This document shows positions 9,045 to 19,543 of a stretch of 64,000 bases of DNA, one piece after another. How positions within the stretch are numbered: position 1 is the stretch's first letter; every line of letters begins with the position of its first letter. This DNA is from Heliophilum fasciatum. Lineage in GTDB: Bacteria > Bacillota > Desulfitobacteriia > Heliobacteriales > Heliobacteriaceae. The notes beneath the pieces are model-generated. The model was given only the letters and a program-made list of their open reading frames with translations, had not been told where the DNA came from and did no database searches. A program made the translations under genes and the position numbers. The stretch covers positions 57,512 through 121,511 of the forward strand of contig NZ_SLXT01000008.1 of assembly GCF_004341395.1 (NCBI RefSeq), written 5' to 3'.

Positions 9045-10868
9045 ATGGATAAAGAACGCCAGTACGCCGATATGGTGGTGGATCAAGAGATCCTGGACCA
9101 ATGTATGGACGTATTTTATACCGAAGCCAAAGAACAACTGCAAGTGATTACAGATGGTCTTTTGGCGATTGAAGCCGGTGATCGTGGGCAAGAGAGAATC
9201 AACGAGATGTTGCGCATTGCCCATTCGTTAAAAGGAACCAGTGCTACCTTGGGGATGCCTGTTGTCGCTGAATTGATTCACCGGATTGAAGATATTCTCA
9301 GTCCTTTTCGTGATGAGGCCAACCGTATCAGCGGTCACGATATTGATAAGATCTTTGCCGCGCTTGATCTTGTGCAATCGATACTGTTTCATGGCGTCGT
9401 TCTGGATGAAGCGGCGGTCAAGCGTATTCTTGGTCCGCGCCAAGCGGAGAAGAAAGCCGCAGAATCAGCCCCGGACGGCAGTGCATTTGATCCCCTGGAA
9501 GCGCGGATTGAAAAGCTTTTATATGTCAAACCGGTCCATCCTCGAGCGTCCATCGAGGCAAACGAAGCCAACGCAGCGCAGCGGGCAAAACCGGCAACCG
9601 AGCCGGAAGCACCGATGACCGATGTGCTTTTGAGGGAGCCACTTGGCAGTGGTGTCCATGAGATTCTCGAAAGCAAAGGGACAGATTTGATTCGTGTGGA
9701 AGCGGCGCGACTTGATGGGATGATGAACTGGGTAGGGGAACTGATCACCGCACAAGCGCGAAGCCGGCAGATTCAACAAGCCTTACAGGAGCTTTACGGT
9801 CGCAACGGACCGGGCCATGAGCTGTTGGAAGTGGTGGAGCATCTGCGGCGCATTTCTCAGCAGTTGCAAGGTGAATTATTGAAAATGCGCATGGTGCCGA
9901 TTGGCATGATTTTTTCACGCTTCTCCAGGACCGTTCGTGATATTGCCAAACGAAGCGGAAAGAAAATTCGTTGGGTTGTAGAAGGAGAAAAAACCGAAAT
10001 CGATAAATCGGTGGCCGATCAATTGGCCGATCCCTTATTGCATATTCTGCGTAATGCCTGCAGTCACGGCATTGAATCACCGGAAGAGCGGATGGAAGCC
10101 GGGAAACCGACAGAAGGTACCGTGACCATGAGTGCGCGCCAAAAAGGCAATCGGATTGTCATCCAAGTTGCCGATGACGGCCGGGGTATTGACGTACAAA
10201 AGGTACTAGACCAAGCGCAAAAAATGGGTTGGTTCCACCCGGATCAGCAGTTGACACAGACCGAGATTTTCTCCCTCATTTTTTTACCTGGTTTAAGTAC
10301 GGCGGAAACGGTCACGGACATCTCGGGCCGCGGTATTGGGATGGATGTGGTCAAACAAAAGATCAATCAGTTGCAAGGAAGCATCACGGTGCGCTCGCAA
10401 AAAGGTGAAGGGACGACCGTTACCTTACAATTACCGCTAACGTTATCGATTTTGCGCGGCTTGATTGTCCGAGTGGAAGAGGAGCACTTCGTGATTCCGT
10501 TGGACGATATTCATGAAAGTATTCAATTACGACCGTCGGAGATCACTACCTTTTCTACCGGTGAGATGTTTTCCTGGCGCGGACGCATTCTCACGCTGCG
10601 GCGGCTGCAAGAAGTACTGGATGTACCGCGCAGTGCCAATAAACCGCCGGCGAAGAAGCGCAACGTGGTCCTGGTCCATAGCGCTGAGCGCTATGTGGGC
10701 CTGGAGGTCGATCAACTCGTGGGGCAACAGGAAATCGTAGTCAAACCTGTCCAGGCATCATGGATGAAGCTCGACTATTTTTCCGGTGCTACCGTGCTGG
10801 GTGACGGGAAGGTAGCCTTAATTATGAATATTGCGGCCGTCATTAATCCTGTGGGGAAAACCAAATGA
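9045..10868 (+). CDS. cheA: CheA-type histidine kinase
   Basis: Chemotaxis-type sensor kinase, 607 residues. An N-terminal Hpt domain carries the phospho-accepting His60 (IAHSLKGTSATLG). A linker rich in Ala, Pro and Glu follows (about 115-205), then the dimerisation helices, the ATPase (N-box ILRNACSHGIE, G1 DDGRGID, G2 GRGIGMD) and a C-terminal CheW-like domain. The linker seems too short and simple to hold a CheY-docking P2 domain. ATG 9045 is chosen because GGGAGG lies at 9029-9034; an ATG at 9018 lacks a ribosome binding site. No CheY, CheB, CheR or CheW gene is in the operon. Confidence 0.92.
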   Translation: MDKERQYADMVVDQEILDQCMDVFYTEAKEQLQVITDGLLAIEAGDRGQERINEMLRIAHSLKGTSATLGMPVVAELIHRIEDILSPFRDEANRISGHDIDKIFAALDLVQSILFHGVVLDEAAVKRILGPRQAEKKAAESAPDGSAFDPLEARIEKLLYVKPVHPRASIEANEANAAQRAKPATEPEAPMTDVLLREPLGSGVHEILESKGTDLIRVEAARLDGMMNWVGELITAQARSRQIQQALQELYGRNGPGHELLEVVEHLRRISQQLQGELLKMRMVPIGMIFSRFSRTVRDIAKRSGKKIRWVVEGEKTEIDKSVADQLADPLLHILRNACSHGIESPEERMEAGKPTEGTVTMSARQKGNRIVIQVADDGRGIDVQKVLDQAQKMGWFHPDQQLTQTEIFSLIFLPGLSTAETVTDISGRGIGMDVVKQKINQLQGSITVRSQKGEGTTVTLQLPLTLSILRGLIVRVEEEHFVIPLDDIHESIQLRPSEITTFSTGEMFSWRGRILTLRRLQEVLDVPRSANKPPAKKRNVVLVHSAERYVGLEVDQLVGQQEIVVKPVQASWMKLDYFSGATVLGDGKVALIMNIAAVINPVGKTK

Positions 10869-10959
10869 GCAGGGACAGAAAGGGAATCGCATTACCTTAA
10901 GTGGCTGCAGTTGATGGGCGACATCATCGGGCGAAAACCGGGTGTGAGGAGAGAACGGT

Positions 10960-12558
10960 ATGCAATGGATAGGGGATCAAAAAATTCGCACAAAGATCAT
11001 TGGAGCTTTTTCCTTTATCGGCATCTTAATGTTGGTAATTGCAGGATATGCTAATTATGCACTGGAACAATCAAGACATGAAATGGAAACGCTCCATAAA
11101 GAATGGTTGCAGCCTCTGACATTTATTCAAGAGGCCGGTAAGGATGCCATGTATTACCGTTTGAATTTGATGGAATCCGTCTTTACAATGCAACCATCGG
11201 AAATTATCAAATATCGTGAGCGAATGAAACAAGCCGATCAGGATATCCGCCTTCATGTGAATGAGTTTCAGCGGCTTCATCCGTTGACGATGGAAGGAAC
11301 GGCGGAAGTGCAGCAGTTCTTGCCTGCATGGGAAAGGTACTTAGAAGCCTCCCAAATGATTCACCTTTTGGTTGACCAGGGCCGTCATGACGAGGCATCG
11401 GAACGACTGGTCAAAGGAGAAGGGGAACAACGCTTAGAAGCGGTACTGACGATCATTGATCGGATCACGGCCACGGCCGTCCGAAACAGTGAAGCGCTTT
11501 ATGCTGCCCAACAACAGCGGGCGGAGCAGGTTCGGATGATCAGCGTAACCGTAAGCGCACTTGCCTTGACTGGTGCGTTGGTGATTGGACTGATTCTGGC
11601 CAAGCTCATTGCCGGTTCAGTACGTGCTGTGGCGATGCAAGCAGAACTTTTGGCCAAAGGTGACTTTTCACAATCCTTTCTGGCTGGAAAAAGCAATGAT
11701 GAATTAGGTCAAATGGAACGAGCGATCGCCAAAATGATCGAGAATATCCGCGCACTCTTGAATGAGATTCAAGGCAACTCACAAAGTGTAGCCACGGCAT
11801 CGCAGCAGATTGCCGCTGCTGCGGAACAAGTGGCTGTTGGTGCAACAAACCAGGCAACCGAAGCCGATAAGCTCTATCGGACCGTAGAAGCGATTGAAGC
11901 AGCTGCAGAAGAAGTTACGTTCAAAGCGAAAGAAGCGGAGAATGCCGCTCATCAGGCCGATCAAATGGCGCAAACGGGAGCGGCAAAAGTGGAAACAGCG
12001 GTGCAAGGCATGCAAATGATCAAGCAGCGCATCTTGCATCTCGGTGAGCGAGCCGAAGAAATTGGTGAGATTACGGAAGTGATTGAGGAAGTAGCCAGCC
12101 AAACGAATCTCTTGGCACTTAATGCAGCGATCGAAGCGGCACGGGCCGGGGAGCATGGGCAAGGTTTTGCCGTTGTTGCTGATGAAGTGCGTAAACTCGC
12201 CGAACGTACGGCGCAAGCAACCAAGGAGATTGGCAAGCTGATTCGCACGATTCAACGGGAGATGGAATTTGCCAAAGTGGAAGTTCACGACGGTGCCCAG
12301 CAAGCCGATGAAGCGGGAGGCGCTTTTGGTGAGATTGTGGGCAAGATGGAGATTACCTCGGAAAGGATTACCAGCATTGTCGCGGCAGCCCATCATCAGG
12401 CGGAAGCGTCAAAACGCGCGGTGAATGCCGTGCAAAATATTGCTGCTGTCAGTGAAGAAACATCAGCAGCCACGGAGGAAACGGCGGCGGCCACGCAATC
12501 ATTGACGCAATTGGCCGATGAATTGGAGCAAGCGATTGCACGTTTTCGAACACATTAA
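10960..12558 (+). CDS. methyl-accepting chemotaxis protein
   Basis: 532-residue membrane sensor. Helix 1 is at about 12-33 and helix 2 at about 191-217; between them lies an all-helical extracytoplasmic region of the four-helix-bundle (4HB_MCP) type. A HAMP linker and the long signalling coiled coil follow. The conserved hairpin tip ([20 protein letters not shown]) that docks CheA and CheW is intact. It lies between cheA and the fapA-like gene, so it is probably the input for this CheA. The ligand cannot be predicted. Confidence 0.93.
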   Translation: MQWIGDQKIRTKIIGAFSFIGILMLVIAGYANYALEQSRHEMETLHKEWLQPLTFIQEAGKDAMYYRLNLMESVFTMQPSEIIKYRERMKQADQDIRLHVNEFQRLHPLTMEGTAEVQQFLPAWERYLEASQMIHLLVDQGRHDEASERLVKGEGEQRLEAVLTIIDRITATAVRNSEALYAAQQQRAEQVRMISVTVSALALTGALVIGLILAKLIAGSVRAVAMQAELLAKGDFSQSFLAGKSNDELGQMERAIAKMIENIRALLNEIQGNSQSVATASQQIAAAAEQVAVGATNQATEADKLYRTVEAIEAAAEEVTFKAKEAENAAHQADQMAQTGAAKVETAVQGMQMIKQRILHLGERAEEIGEITEVIEEVASQTNLLALNAAIEAARAGEHGQGFAVVADEVRKLAERTAQATKEIGKLIRTIQREMEFAKVEVHDGAQQADEAGGAFGEIVGKMEITSERITSIVAAAHHQAEASKRAVNAVQNIAAVSEETSAATEETAAATQSLTQLADELEQAIARFRTH

Positions 12559-12594
12559 TCGATCGTTGGTCTCCCTGAGCGGAGGTGAGCACCG

Positions 12595-14478
12595 ATGGGC
12601 AAGACAGGGACGTCGCGGGGGCCATGGGAACCTCGAACCAAAGCGGAAAAACTGAGTGGAGCCATCTGGGTGGAAAACGGTCAGTTTTTTGTGCGCAATC
12701 CCGTAGTGCGCAGTGCCCAAGAGCATGGCCGCTTTGCTGTACTTATCAAACATAAGGAGATTCCCCTTTGGGTCGATGGAAAATTAGTGGAACACCCAGA
12801 GATTGTCGTTGAAGGATCGAAGATTGACTATGCCTTACCGAGCATTATGCCGGAGATCACCATGCAAGTGATTGTTTCGGACGATGCCATGGAGGCCTAT
12901 TTACAGATCGATGTGGTCAATGGTGTAGAGTACATTCTGCCTGATCAGGGACCGGCACAAGTGATGGATGTGACTGTAGAAAAAATCCTCACCGAACCGG
13001 AAGGTTGGCCAACGGTCGCCGAGGTACAAGCAGCGGCCACGCAGGCCGGCGTGCGTGTTCCTTTATGGATGCTGCGCGTCAATGCGGCTCTGGAAGAAGG
13101 GAAACCGGGACGCTGGTTAATTGCCAAAGGGAAACCGGCTGTTGATGGGCAAGATGAACGGCTCAAGTTTTTTGGCCAGCGAGGGTTTTCGCCGCTCGAT
13201 GCCCCACCGGGTGGAGCACCTGCGGAAACAACGGAGGGAGTACCGACGGCACAAGACGACGGCTCCCCGCGAAAAGACGTTGTCGACTTTCGTGATCGTG
13301 GCGTGATTCCATCGGTTGGGCCCGGACAGGTGGTGGCCATCAAGATTCGCCGGAGTGAAGGTCAAGTTGGCTACGATGTACGGGGCAATGTGTTGGAAGC
13401 ACGGCAAGGGAAGCGATTAGAGATCAAGGCTGGGTTTGGGATCCGGGAATTAAACGATGGCTATCGCTATGTGGCCACACTCTGGGGGCGCCCCGTTTGG
13501 CAGCCAATTGCCAAAGTATTGGTGATTCAACCTCATTACGAGCATAAAGGCGATGTGGATATGCAAAGCGGGAATGTTGTCTTTCATGGCGATGTGACCG
13601 TTTACGGCAACGTGGCCCAAGGATTTGTCGTGCAAGCCGACGGCATGGTGTTGATTCACGGTTCTGTCTTTGGCGGACTGGTTAAAGCTGGCTCACACAT
13701 CACCGTACGTGGCCACAGCTTAGGTGCGCTTGTGGAAGCCGGCGGGGAAAGCGCCCGATGCAATCATCTTATTTTGCTGCTCGTACCGATTCGTGATATC
13801 GTGCGAGATTGCATCGATGCAATCAAACTTTTAGAAAAAAACAACGCTTTTTCGGTGAAAGATCTGCAACAAAGCGGGATTGGTCCGCTGTTAAAAATGC
13901 TCGTTGAAGTGAAATACAAAGAACTGCCTCATCTGGTCTACCGCATCGATGAGTATCTCTACCGGGAACTGAGTACAGATACGGTTCATACGTTGGTCGA
14001 AACGATCCGCCATTCCTTGTTGGGTTTGGGGCCCTTGCGGTTTCGCCGCCTTGAAGAACTTGAACATTTTCATGAAGCGATCCAGCAAGTGATGGCCTCA
14101 CTGGCTGCGATGGTGACGGAAGTAGCCCATATCACGTTGAACGAAACCCAATCGAGTCGCATTGAAGCAACCGGTACGATTACCGTGCATGGCAAAGGGG
14201 TGATCCAGTCGGAGTTGCTGGCCGGTCGGGATATCGTCATTCAAGGTACTTGCCGCGGTGGGCGGATCATTGCTCGCGGTTCGATTCATGCGGCCGAAGT
14301 CGGTGCCGAAGCAGAAGTACCGACCGAAGTGACGATCGGTACCGAAGGAGCGTTGCAGGCCGATCATTTGTGGCCCAATGTGACGCTACACATGGAGCGG
14401 TTTCGCCTCAAGAACATGGTTCACCGGCAACATATTTTGTTCGTGAATGATCCGGAACGAGGGCCTGTGATTCGCTAG
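12595..14478 (+). CDS. FapA/DUF342 family protein
   Basis: 627 residues matching the FapA (DUF342) family, whose core is a repetitive right-handed beta-helix with many short VxVxGxV-like turns (for example GDVTVYGNVAQGF and ATGTITVHGKGVIQS). An N-terminal FapA-specific domain and a helical insert (about 395-525) interrupt the helix. Family members have been linked to flagellar or polar assembly and to signalling, but the biochemical role is unknown. GGAGGTGAG precedes the ATG. Its place between a receptor gene and a STAS gene suggests a signalling scaffold; this is inference. Confidence 0.8.
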   Translation: MGKTGTSRGPWEPRTKAEKLSGAIWVENGQFFVRNPVVRSAQEHGRFAVLIKHKEIPLWVDGKLVEHPEIVVEGSKIDYALPSIMPEITMQVIVSDDAMEAYLQIDVVNGVEYILPDQGPAQVMDVTVEKILTEPEGWPTVAEVQAAATQAGVRVPLWMLRVNAALEEGKPGRWLIAKGKPAVDGQDERLKFFGQRGFSPLDAPPGGAPAETTEGVPTAQDDGSPRKDVVDFRDRGVIPSVGPGQVVAIKIRRSEGQVGYDVRGNVLEARQGKRLEIKAGFGIRELNDGYRYVATLWGRPVWQPIAKVLVIQPHYEHKGDVDMQSGNVVFHGDVTVYGNVAQGFVVQADGMVLIHGSVFGGLVKAGSHITVRGHSLGALVEAGGESARCNHLILLLVPIRDIVRDCIDAIKLLEKNNAFSVKDLQQSGIGPLLKMLVEVKYKELPHLVYRIDEYLYRELSTDTVHTLVETIRHSLLGLGPLRFRRLEELEHFHEAIQQVMASLAAMVTEVAHITLNETQSSRIEATGTITVHGKGVIQSELLAGRDIVIQGTCRGGRIIARGSIHAAEVGAEAEVPTEVTIGTEGALQADHLWPNVTLHMERFRLKNMVHRQHILFVNDPERGPVIR

Positions 14479-14500
14479 CAGGAGAAGGGCAGGGAAAGTA

Positions 14501-14818
14501 ATGGAACTACAATGCACTGTTCGGGAAACCGAGTTGTGGTGTGCGATTGACGGTGAATTGGATATGGCCGTGGCGGATCAGTTTTTCCGTGAAGTGACCG
14601 CCGCAATTCCCGCCGATTGTACCTTGATCGTCTTTGACATGCAAAAGGTACCCTTCATCGATTCCACGGGTATTGGCAAATTGATTCGCCTGATCATGCA
14701 AAGCCAAAAACAAGCCATCAAATGCCAAGTCATCCATTGTCACGAGGAGTTGGCGGAAGTGATGCGTTTGATGGGTCTCTTTGAGTTATTGAAAAACGAT
14801 AGGGCAAGCGGAGCATAA
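14501..14818 (+). CDS. STAS-domain anti-sigma factor antagonist
   Basis: 105 residues with the SpoIIAA/RsbV fold. The phospho-acceptor is very likely Ser55 in FIDSTGIGKL, the position modified by RsbW/SpoIIAB-type kinases. It is followed 29 nt later by an ATPase of that kinase superfamily, so the two probably form a partner-switching pair. No sigma factor gene is in the window. Confidence 0.87.
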   Translation: MELQCTVRETELWCAIDGELDMAVADQFFREVTAAIPADCTLIVFDMQKVPFIDSTGIGKLIRLIMQSQKQAIKCQVIHCHEELAEVMRLMGLFELLKNDRASGA

Positions 14819-14847
14819 GCACCGCTAAGGCAAAGAGGTGACGGGGG

Positions 14848-15708
14848 ATGGATACAAAAAGCTTGCCCGGCGTGCCGCTTACGGAGTGCGGTAACCCGAT
14901 TCAGGGGGCCAAGCTCGAAGCAAAGTGGGAAAAGGCGCAATTGTTGAACCATTTGCGCGTCGGACAGATTTGGACGTATGGGCAAGGACGAGTACAGCCG
15001 GTGGGTAAAGAACCAGTGTTCTTTCCCCGTTTTTTTTTGTATGATCTGATCGAGCGTGCCGATCGTGATCAATCACCGCAACGGGAATTGCTGGTGCTTG
15101 GCCAGCACTGGTACGATGTACATTGCTTGCCGCAAGGGCCCGGACAAGGAAGCCTGTTAGCCATCGATGTGACGTATGTACGGGAACATGAGCGTCAAAA
15201 TCAACAGCGAGAACGGGCCATCTATCGTGATGTGATTATCGCGGCCACGCAAGGGCGGCTCCACTTGATCACGGAATCGGCCATGGGGCATTTGATGCAA
15301 GCCGGCGATTGGGTGATGGGCGATGAACTGCATGAACCGGCTCAGATGAGCCAAGTACGCCAAGCGGTACAAGCGTGGCTGAGTTCCTGGGTAGCGCTGC
15401 CGAGGGCACAGATGTACGGGATCGTGCTCGCCTATACGGAAGCCATGGCCAATGGATTTAAGCATGCCCGGCAAGTGAGTTATCAGTTACGGGTGGACGG
15501 CGATAAAGTGCGTTTTTTTGTCAGCGACCACGGCAGCGGCATCACTTTAGAAGAACTGCCGAAAGCGACGTTGCTGGATCATTATTCAACGAAAGATTCG
15601 CATGGTTCTGGTTTTACGATCATGCTGACCAAGATGGATCGCCTCTACTTGTATACCGGTGGGCATGGAACTGTGATACTTCTGGAAAAAAAGATCGAAA
15701 TTGCGTAA
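14848..15708 (+). CDS. RsbW-like ATP-binding protein with novel N-terminal region
   Basis: 286 residues. The C-terminal 120 residues are a GHKL ATPase: N-box (YTEAMANGFKHA), G1 (DHGSGI) and G2 (GSGFTIM). This is the arrangement of anti-sigma regulatory kinases (HATPase_c_2). The N-terminal 160 residues are not recognised; they look globular, without membrane segments, and may be a sensory domain. Probable partner: the upstream STAS protein. Last gene of the cheA operon before a weak terminator. Confidence 0.75.
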   Translation: MDTKSLPGVPLTECGNPIQGAKLEAKWEKAQLLNHLRVGQIWTYGQGRVQPVGKEPVFFPRFFLYDLIERADRDQSPQRELLVLGQHWYDVHCLPQGPGQGSLLAIDVTYVREHERQNQQRERAIYRDVIIAATQGRLHLITESAMGHLMQAGDWVMGDELHEPAQMSQVRQAVQAWLSSWVALPRAQMYGIVLAYTEAMANGFKHARQVSYQLRVDGDKVRFFVSDHGSGITLEELPKATLLDHYSTKDSHGSGFTIMLTKMDRLYLYTGGHGTVILLEKKIEIA

Positions 15709-15734
15709 CCGGCCGGGCAACTGTGCCGGTTTTT
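15707..15734 (+). terminator. probable terminator after the signalling operon
   Basis: AACCGGC, an 11-nt loop, GCCGGTT, then TTT. It overlaps the stop codon of the ATPase gene. The stem is short, so termination may be partial. Confidence 0.55.
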
Positions 15735-15837
15735 CCATTCCCGAGGGTAAAATCAAGATAAGCGGTGTATATTGGCAAAAAAGATGGGAAATATTTAATT
15801 GGGAGAGATAAATCGCTCTCAGCGCCTGTGGAGCTGG

Positions 15838-15866
15838 TTGCATCTACCTTGCGTCCTCACTATCAT
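15838..15866 (+). promoter_or_regulatory. sigma-A promoter of groES-groEL
   Basis: TTGCAT at 15838-15843, a 17-nt spacer and TATCAT at 15861-15866. The CIRCE element starts 14 nt further on, so it covers the start of transcription. Confidence 0.7.
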
Positions 15867-15880
15867 ATTACTTGAACGTG

Positions 15881-15907
15881 TTAGCACTCAGTGAAGGTGA
15901 GTGCTAA
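15881..15907 (+). promoter_or_regulatory. CIRCE operator (HrcA-binding site)
   Basis: TTAGCACTC, nine bases, GAGTGCTAA: a perfect CIRCE inverted repeat. HrcA binds this element and represses groES-groEL until heat shock. hrcA itself is not in the window. Confidence 0.97.
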
Positions 15908-15952
15908 CAACGAAACTACCTTTTGAAGCATTTTAAGGAGGGTACGTCTCGC

Positions 15953-16237
15953 ATGAACATTCAACCCTTAGCTGACCGCGTGGTCGTAAAACCGTTGGAA
16001 GCGGAAGAAAAATTGGCCAGTGGCCTCATCGTGCCGGACACGGCTAAAGAAAAACCCCAGCAAGGTGAAGTTGTAGCAGCAGGTGCAGGTCGTATGCTCG
16101 ACAACGGGCAACGTGCCGCCTTAGAAGTCGCTGTAGGCGATCGTGTCATTTACAGCAAATACTCCGGCACCGAAATCAAACTGGAAGGTACCGAGTATTT
16201 GATTCTCAACGAACGCGATATTCTCGCCAAACTGTAA
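15953..16237 (+). CDS. groES: co-chaperonin GroES
   Basis: 94 residues starting [20 protein letters not shown] with the mobile-loop segment [16 protein letters not shown]. Caps the GroEL folding chamber. ATG 15953 is set by AAGGAGGG at 15935-15942; an in-frame TTG at 15923 would add ten unmatched residues. First gene of the CIRCE-controlled operon. Confidence 0.98.
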   Translation: MNIQPLADRVVVKPLEAEEKLASGLIVPDTAKEKPQQGEVVAAGAGRMLDNGQRAALEVAVGDRVIYSKYSGTEIKLEGTEYLILNERDILAKL

Positions 16238-16282
16238 GCTGCTCCATCGTTGATTCTGCAAGTAGTACGCTTACCAAAGTGA

Positions 16283-17953
<1,671 letters not shown>

Positions 17954-17963
17954 GAGAGGGCTC

Positions 17964-17988
17964 AAACCCTTGATTTCAAAGGGTTTTT
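17964..17988 (+). terminator. rho-independent terminator after groEL
   Basis: AAACCCTT, loop GATTTC, AAGGGTTT, then TT and CC. Ends the heat-shock operon and lies next to the prophage left boundary, so attL may overlap or adjoin it. Confidence 0.85.
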
Positions 17989-18006
17989 CCACTTACACTA
18001 AGCCAA

Positions 18007-18025
18007 TGACCACATTTTGACCACA
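18007..18025 (+). repeat. paired TGACCACA repeats, possible integrase arm sites
   Basis: TGACCACA at 18007-18014 and again at 18018-18025, spaced 11 bp (one helical turn), 14 nt outside the integrase stop codon. Integrases with an N-terminal arm-binding domain recognise such direct repeats. The role is inferred from position. Confidence 0.5.
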
Positions 18026-18038
18026 TCCGAAGGTATGA

Positions 18039-19253
18039 TTAGAGGCTTCTCATGAGTTCGCTGAACTTTTGGGAAGCCTCTTTTTTCATGCTCTTCGTTA
18101 CGTGGAGGTAAATGTTTTTGGTTGTCTGGTCATCGGCGTGGCCGAGCCGGTCCATGATCTCGACGAGGCCTACACCCGCTTCGGCCAGCAGTGACGTGTG
18201 GGTATGGCGTAAGGAGTGCGGGGTAAGTTTTTCGTTAAGTCCTGCGAGCTTCAGCAGCCGCTTCATTCGGATTTCAATGGTTTTGACCAGCTCGGGGTAG
18301 CCGCGATGGTTATCGCCGGATTTCGCAAAAACAAAGTTCTTATCATAGTACGTATCACGGTATTTCATCTTCAAGGTGTTTTGCTGCGTCTTATGTCTGG
18401 CTAGCTCATCCATAACGGTTTGATCCATTTCGATTTTGCGTATTGATTTTTTTGTTTTTGGGGTCAGCAGGTTGTAATCCGGAACAACGTTACTTGGGTT
18501 GTATAACGTTTTCGTGATGCTAATGGTGCCCTCATCGAAGTTGATGTCAGGCCATTTCAGGGCGCAAAGCTCACCAGCGCGTATACCGCTATAGGCAAGC
18601 GTAAGAAAGATTACGTAGTCCCGATCTAGGCCCTTTTCTTTGGCCGTTTTTAGAAAGCGGCGCAGTTCATCTTTTTCTAAGTACTTGGGCACGTCTTTGT
18701 TTTGTTCGATCTCTTCAACGGTGATTTGGGTACGTGGTAACTTGGCGAACTGAGCCGGACTTGTTTTGATCAGATTAAACTCAATGGCTTTCCTAAATAG
18801 CATCTGGCCGGTGGTGTGGATGCCGCTGATCGTGTTACTGGCGAACCCTTGTTCTTTCAAATCGATTAACGCCAATTGATACATTTTGCTCGTGATGTCT
18901 TTGATTTTGAGATTCGCAAAATAAGGCATCAGCTTGTCCAATTCGTGTTGGCGTACCCGTACCGTGCTTATCTTTACATTTCCGGTGTTTTTGTAAAACG
19001 ATAGCCATTCTTGGGCAAAATCTTTGAACAGGATATTCGTTTCACTGACATAGGTGCCGTCCTGTATCTCCAGGATAAGGGCGGCTGCCGCAGCCTCTGC
19101 TTCGGCTTTTGTTGCAAATCCGCTTTTCGTTTTTTGCTTGCGCTCACCGGTTGCGGGGTCGATCCCGATGTCGATGGTGAAAGACCACTTAGCACCGCAA
19201 GTGCATTTTTTCTTACCGCATTTACAGCCGCGGCGGCGGAAGTATCCTTTCAA
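18039..19253 (-). CDS. int: tyrosine-type site-specific integrase
   Basis: 404 residues. A Cys-rich start (CKCGKKKCTCG) leads into an AP2-like arm-binding domain, a SAM-like core-binding domain (about 73-175) and the catalytic domain with R225 (YSGIRAGEL), H346 and R349 (HSLRH), H372 (LGHAD) and nucleophile Y382. All catalytic residues are present. The start is TTG at 19253, supported by AAAGGAG nine nt upstream. Catalyses integration, and with an excision factor excision. It lies at the far left of the element, pointing towards groEL. Confidence 0.95.
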   Translation of the reverse strand: MKGYFRRRGCKCGKKKCTCGAKWSFTIDIGIDPATGERKQKTKSGFATKAEAEAAAAALILEIQDGTYVSETNILFKDFAQEWLSFYKNTGNVKISTVRVRQHELDKLMPYFANLKIKDITSKMYQLALIDLKEQGFASNTISGIHTTGQMLFRKAIEFNLIKTSPAQFAKLPRTQITVEEIEQNKDVPKYLEKDELRRFLKTAKEKGLDRDYVIFLTLAYSGIRAGELCALKWPDINFDEGTISITKTLYNPSNVVPDYNLLTPKTKKSIRKIEMDQTVMDELARHKTQQNTLKMKYRDTYYDKNFVFAKSGDNHRGYPELVKTIEIRMKRLLKLAGLNEKLTPHSLRHTHTSLLAEAGVGLVEIMDRLGHADDQTTKNIYLHVTKSMKKEASQKFSELMRSL

Positions 19254-19328
19254 GGAAATCAGCTCCTTTCATTTGGGTAGGACATCTTAGTAGTCTTGCA
19301 ATTCTCATTTTGTTAGATACATTTGAAC

Positions 19329-19363
19329 AAAAGCCACCTGCATTATTTTGCGGGTGGCTTTTT
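19329..19363 (+). terminator. hairpin between the nuclease gene and int
   Basis: AAAAGCCACCTGC, a 7-8 nt loop, GCGGGTGGCTTTTT. T-runs flank both sides, so it can act in both directions. It lies in the 290-nt gap (19254-19543) between two leftward genes; the rest of that gap shows no ORF. Confidence 0.7.
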
Positions 19364-19410
19364 ATGTTTGGCATGCCGCTGTAGCTTGCCCAGTGAGCGA
19401 TATGGGCGCG

Positions 19411-19437
19411 AAAAAAGCCCTTTGCTTCTCAAGGCTT
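19411..19437 (-). terminator. terminator after the nuclease gene
   Basis: On the minus strand: AAGCCTT, loop, AAAGGGCTTTTTT. It lies about 110 nt beyond the stop codon of the coiled-coil nuclease gene. The stem includes one G-T pair. Confidence 0.6.
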
Positions 19438-19543
19438 CACCTCCGTACAAGGGGCGTTCTAGGGCATTCTGTGGGCCTTTACGACCTCCGTAATTACGAA
19501 CCAACTCAATGAAAAAACCTCCGTCGTTATTATTTTAAGGGGC

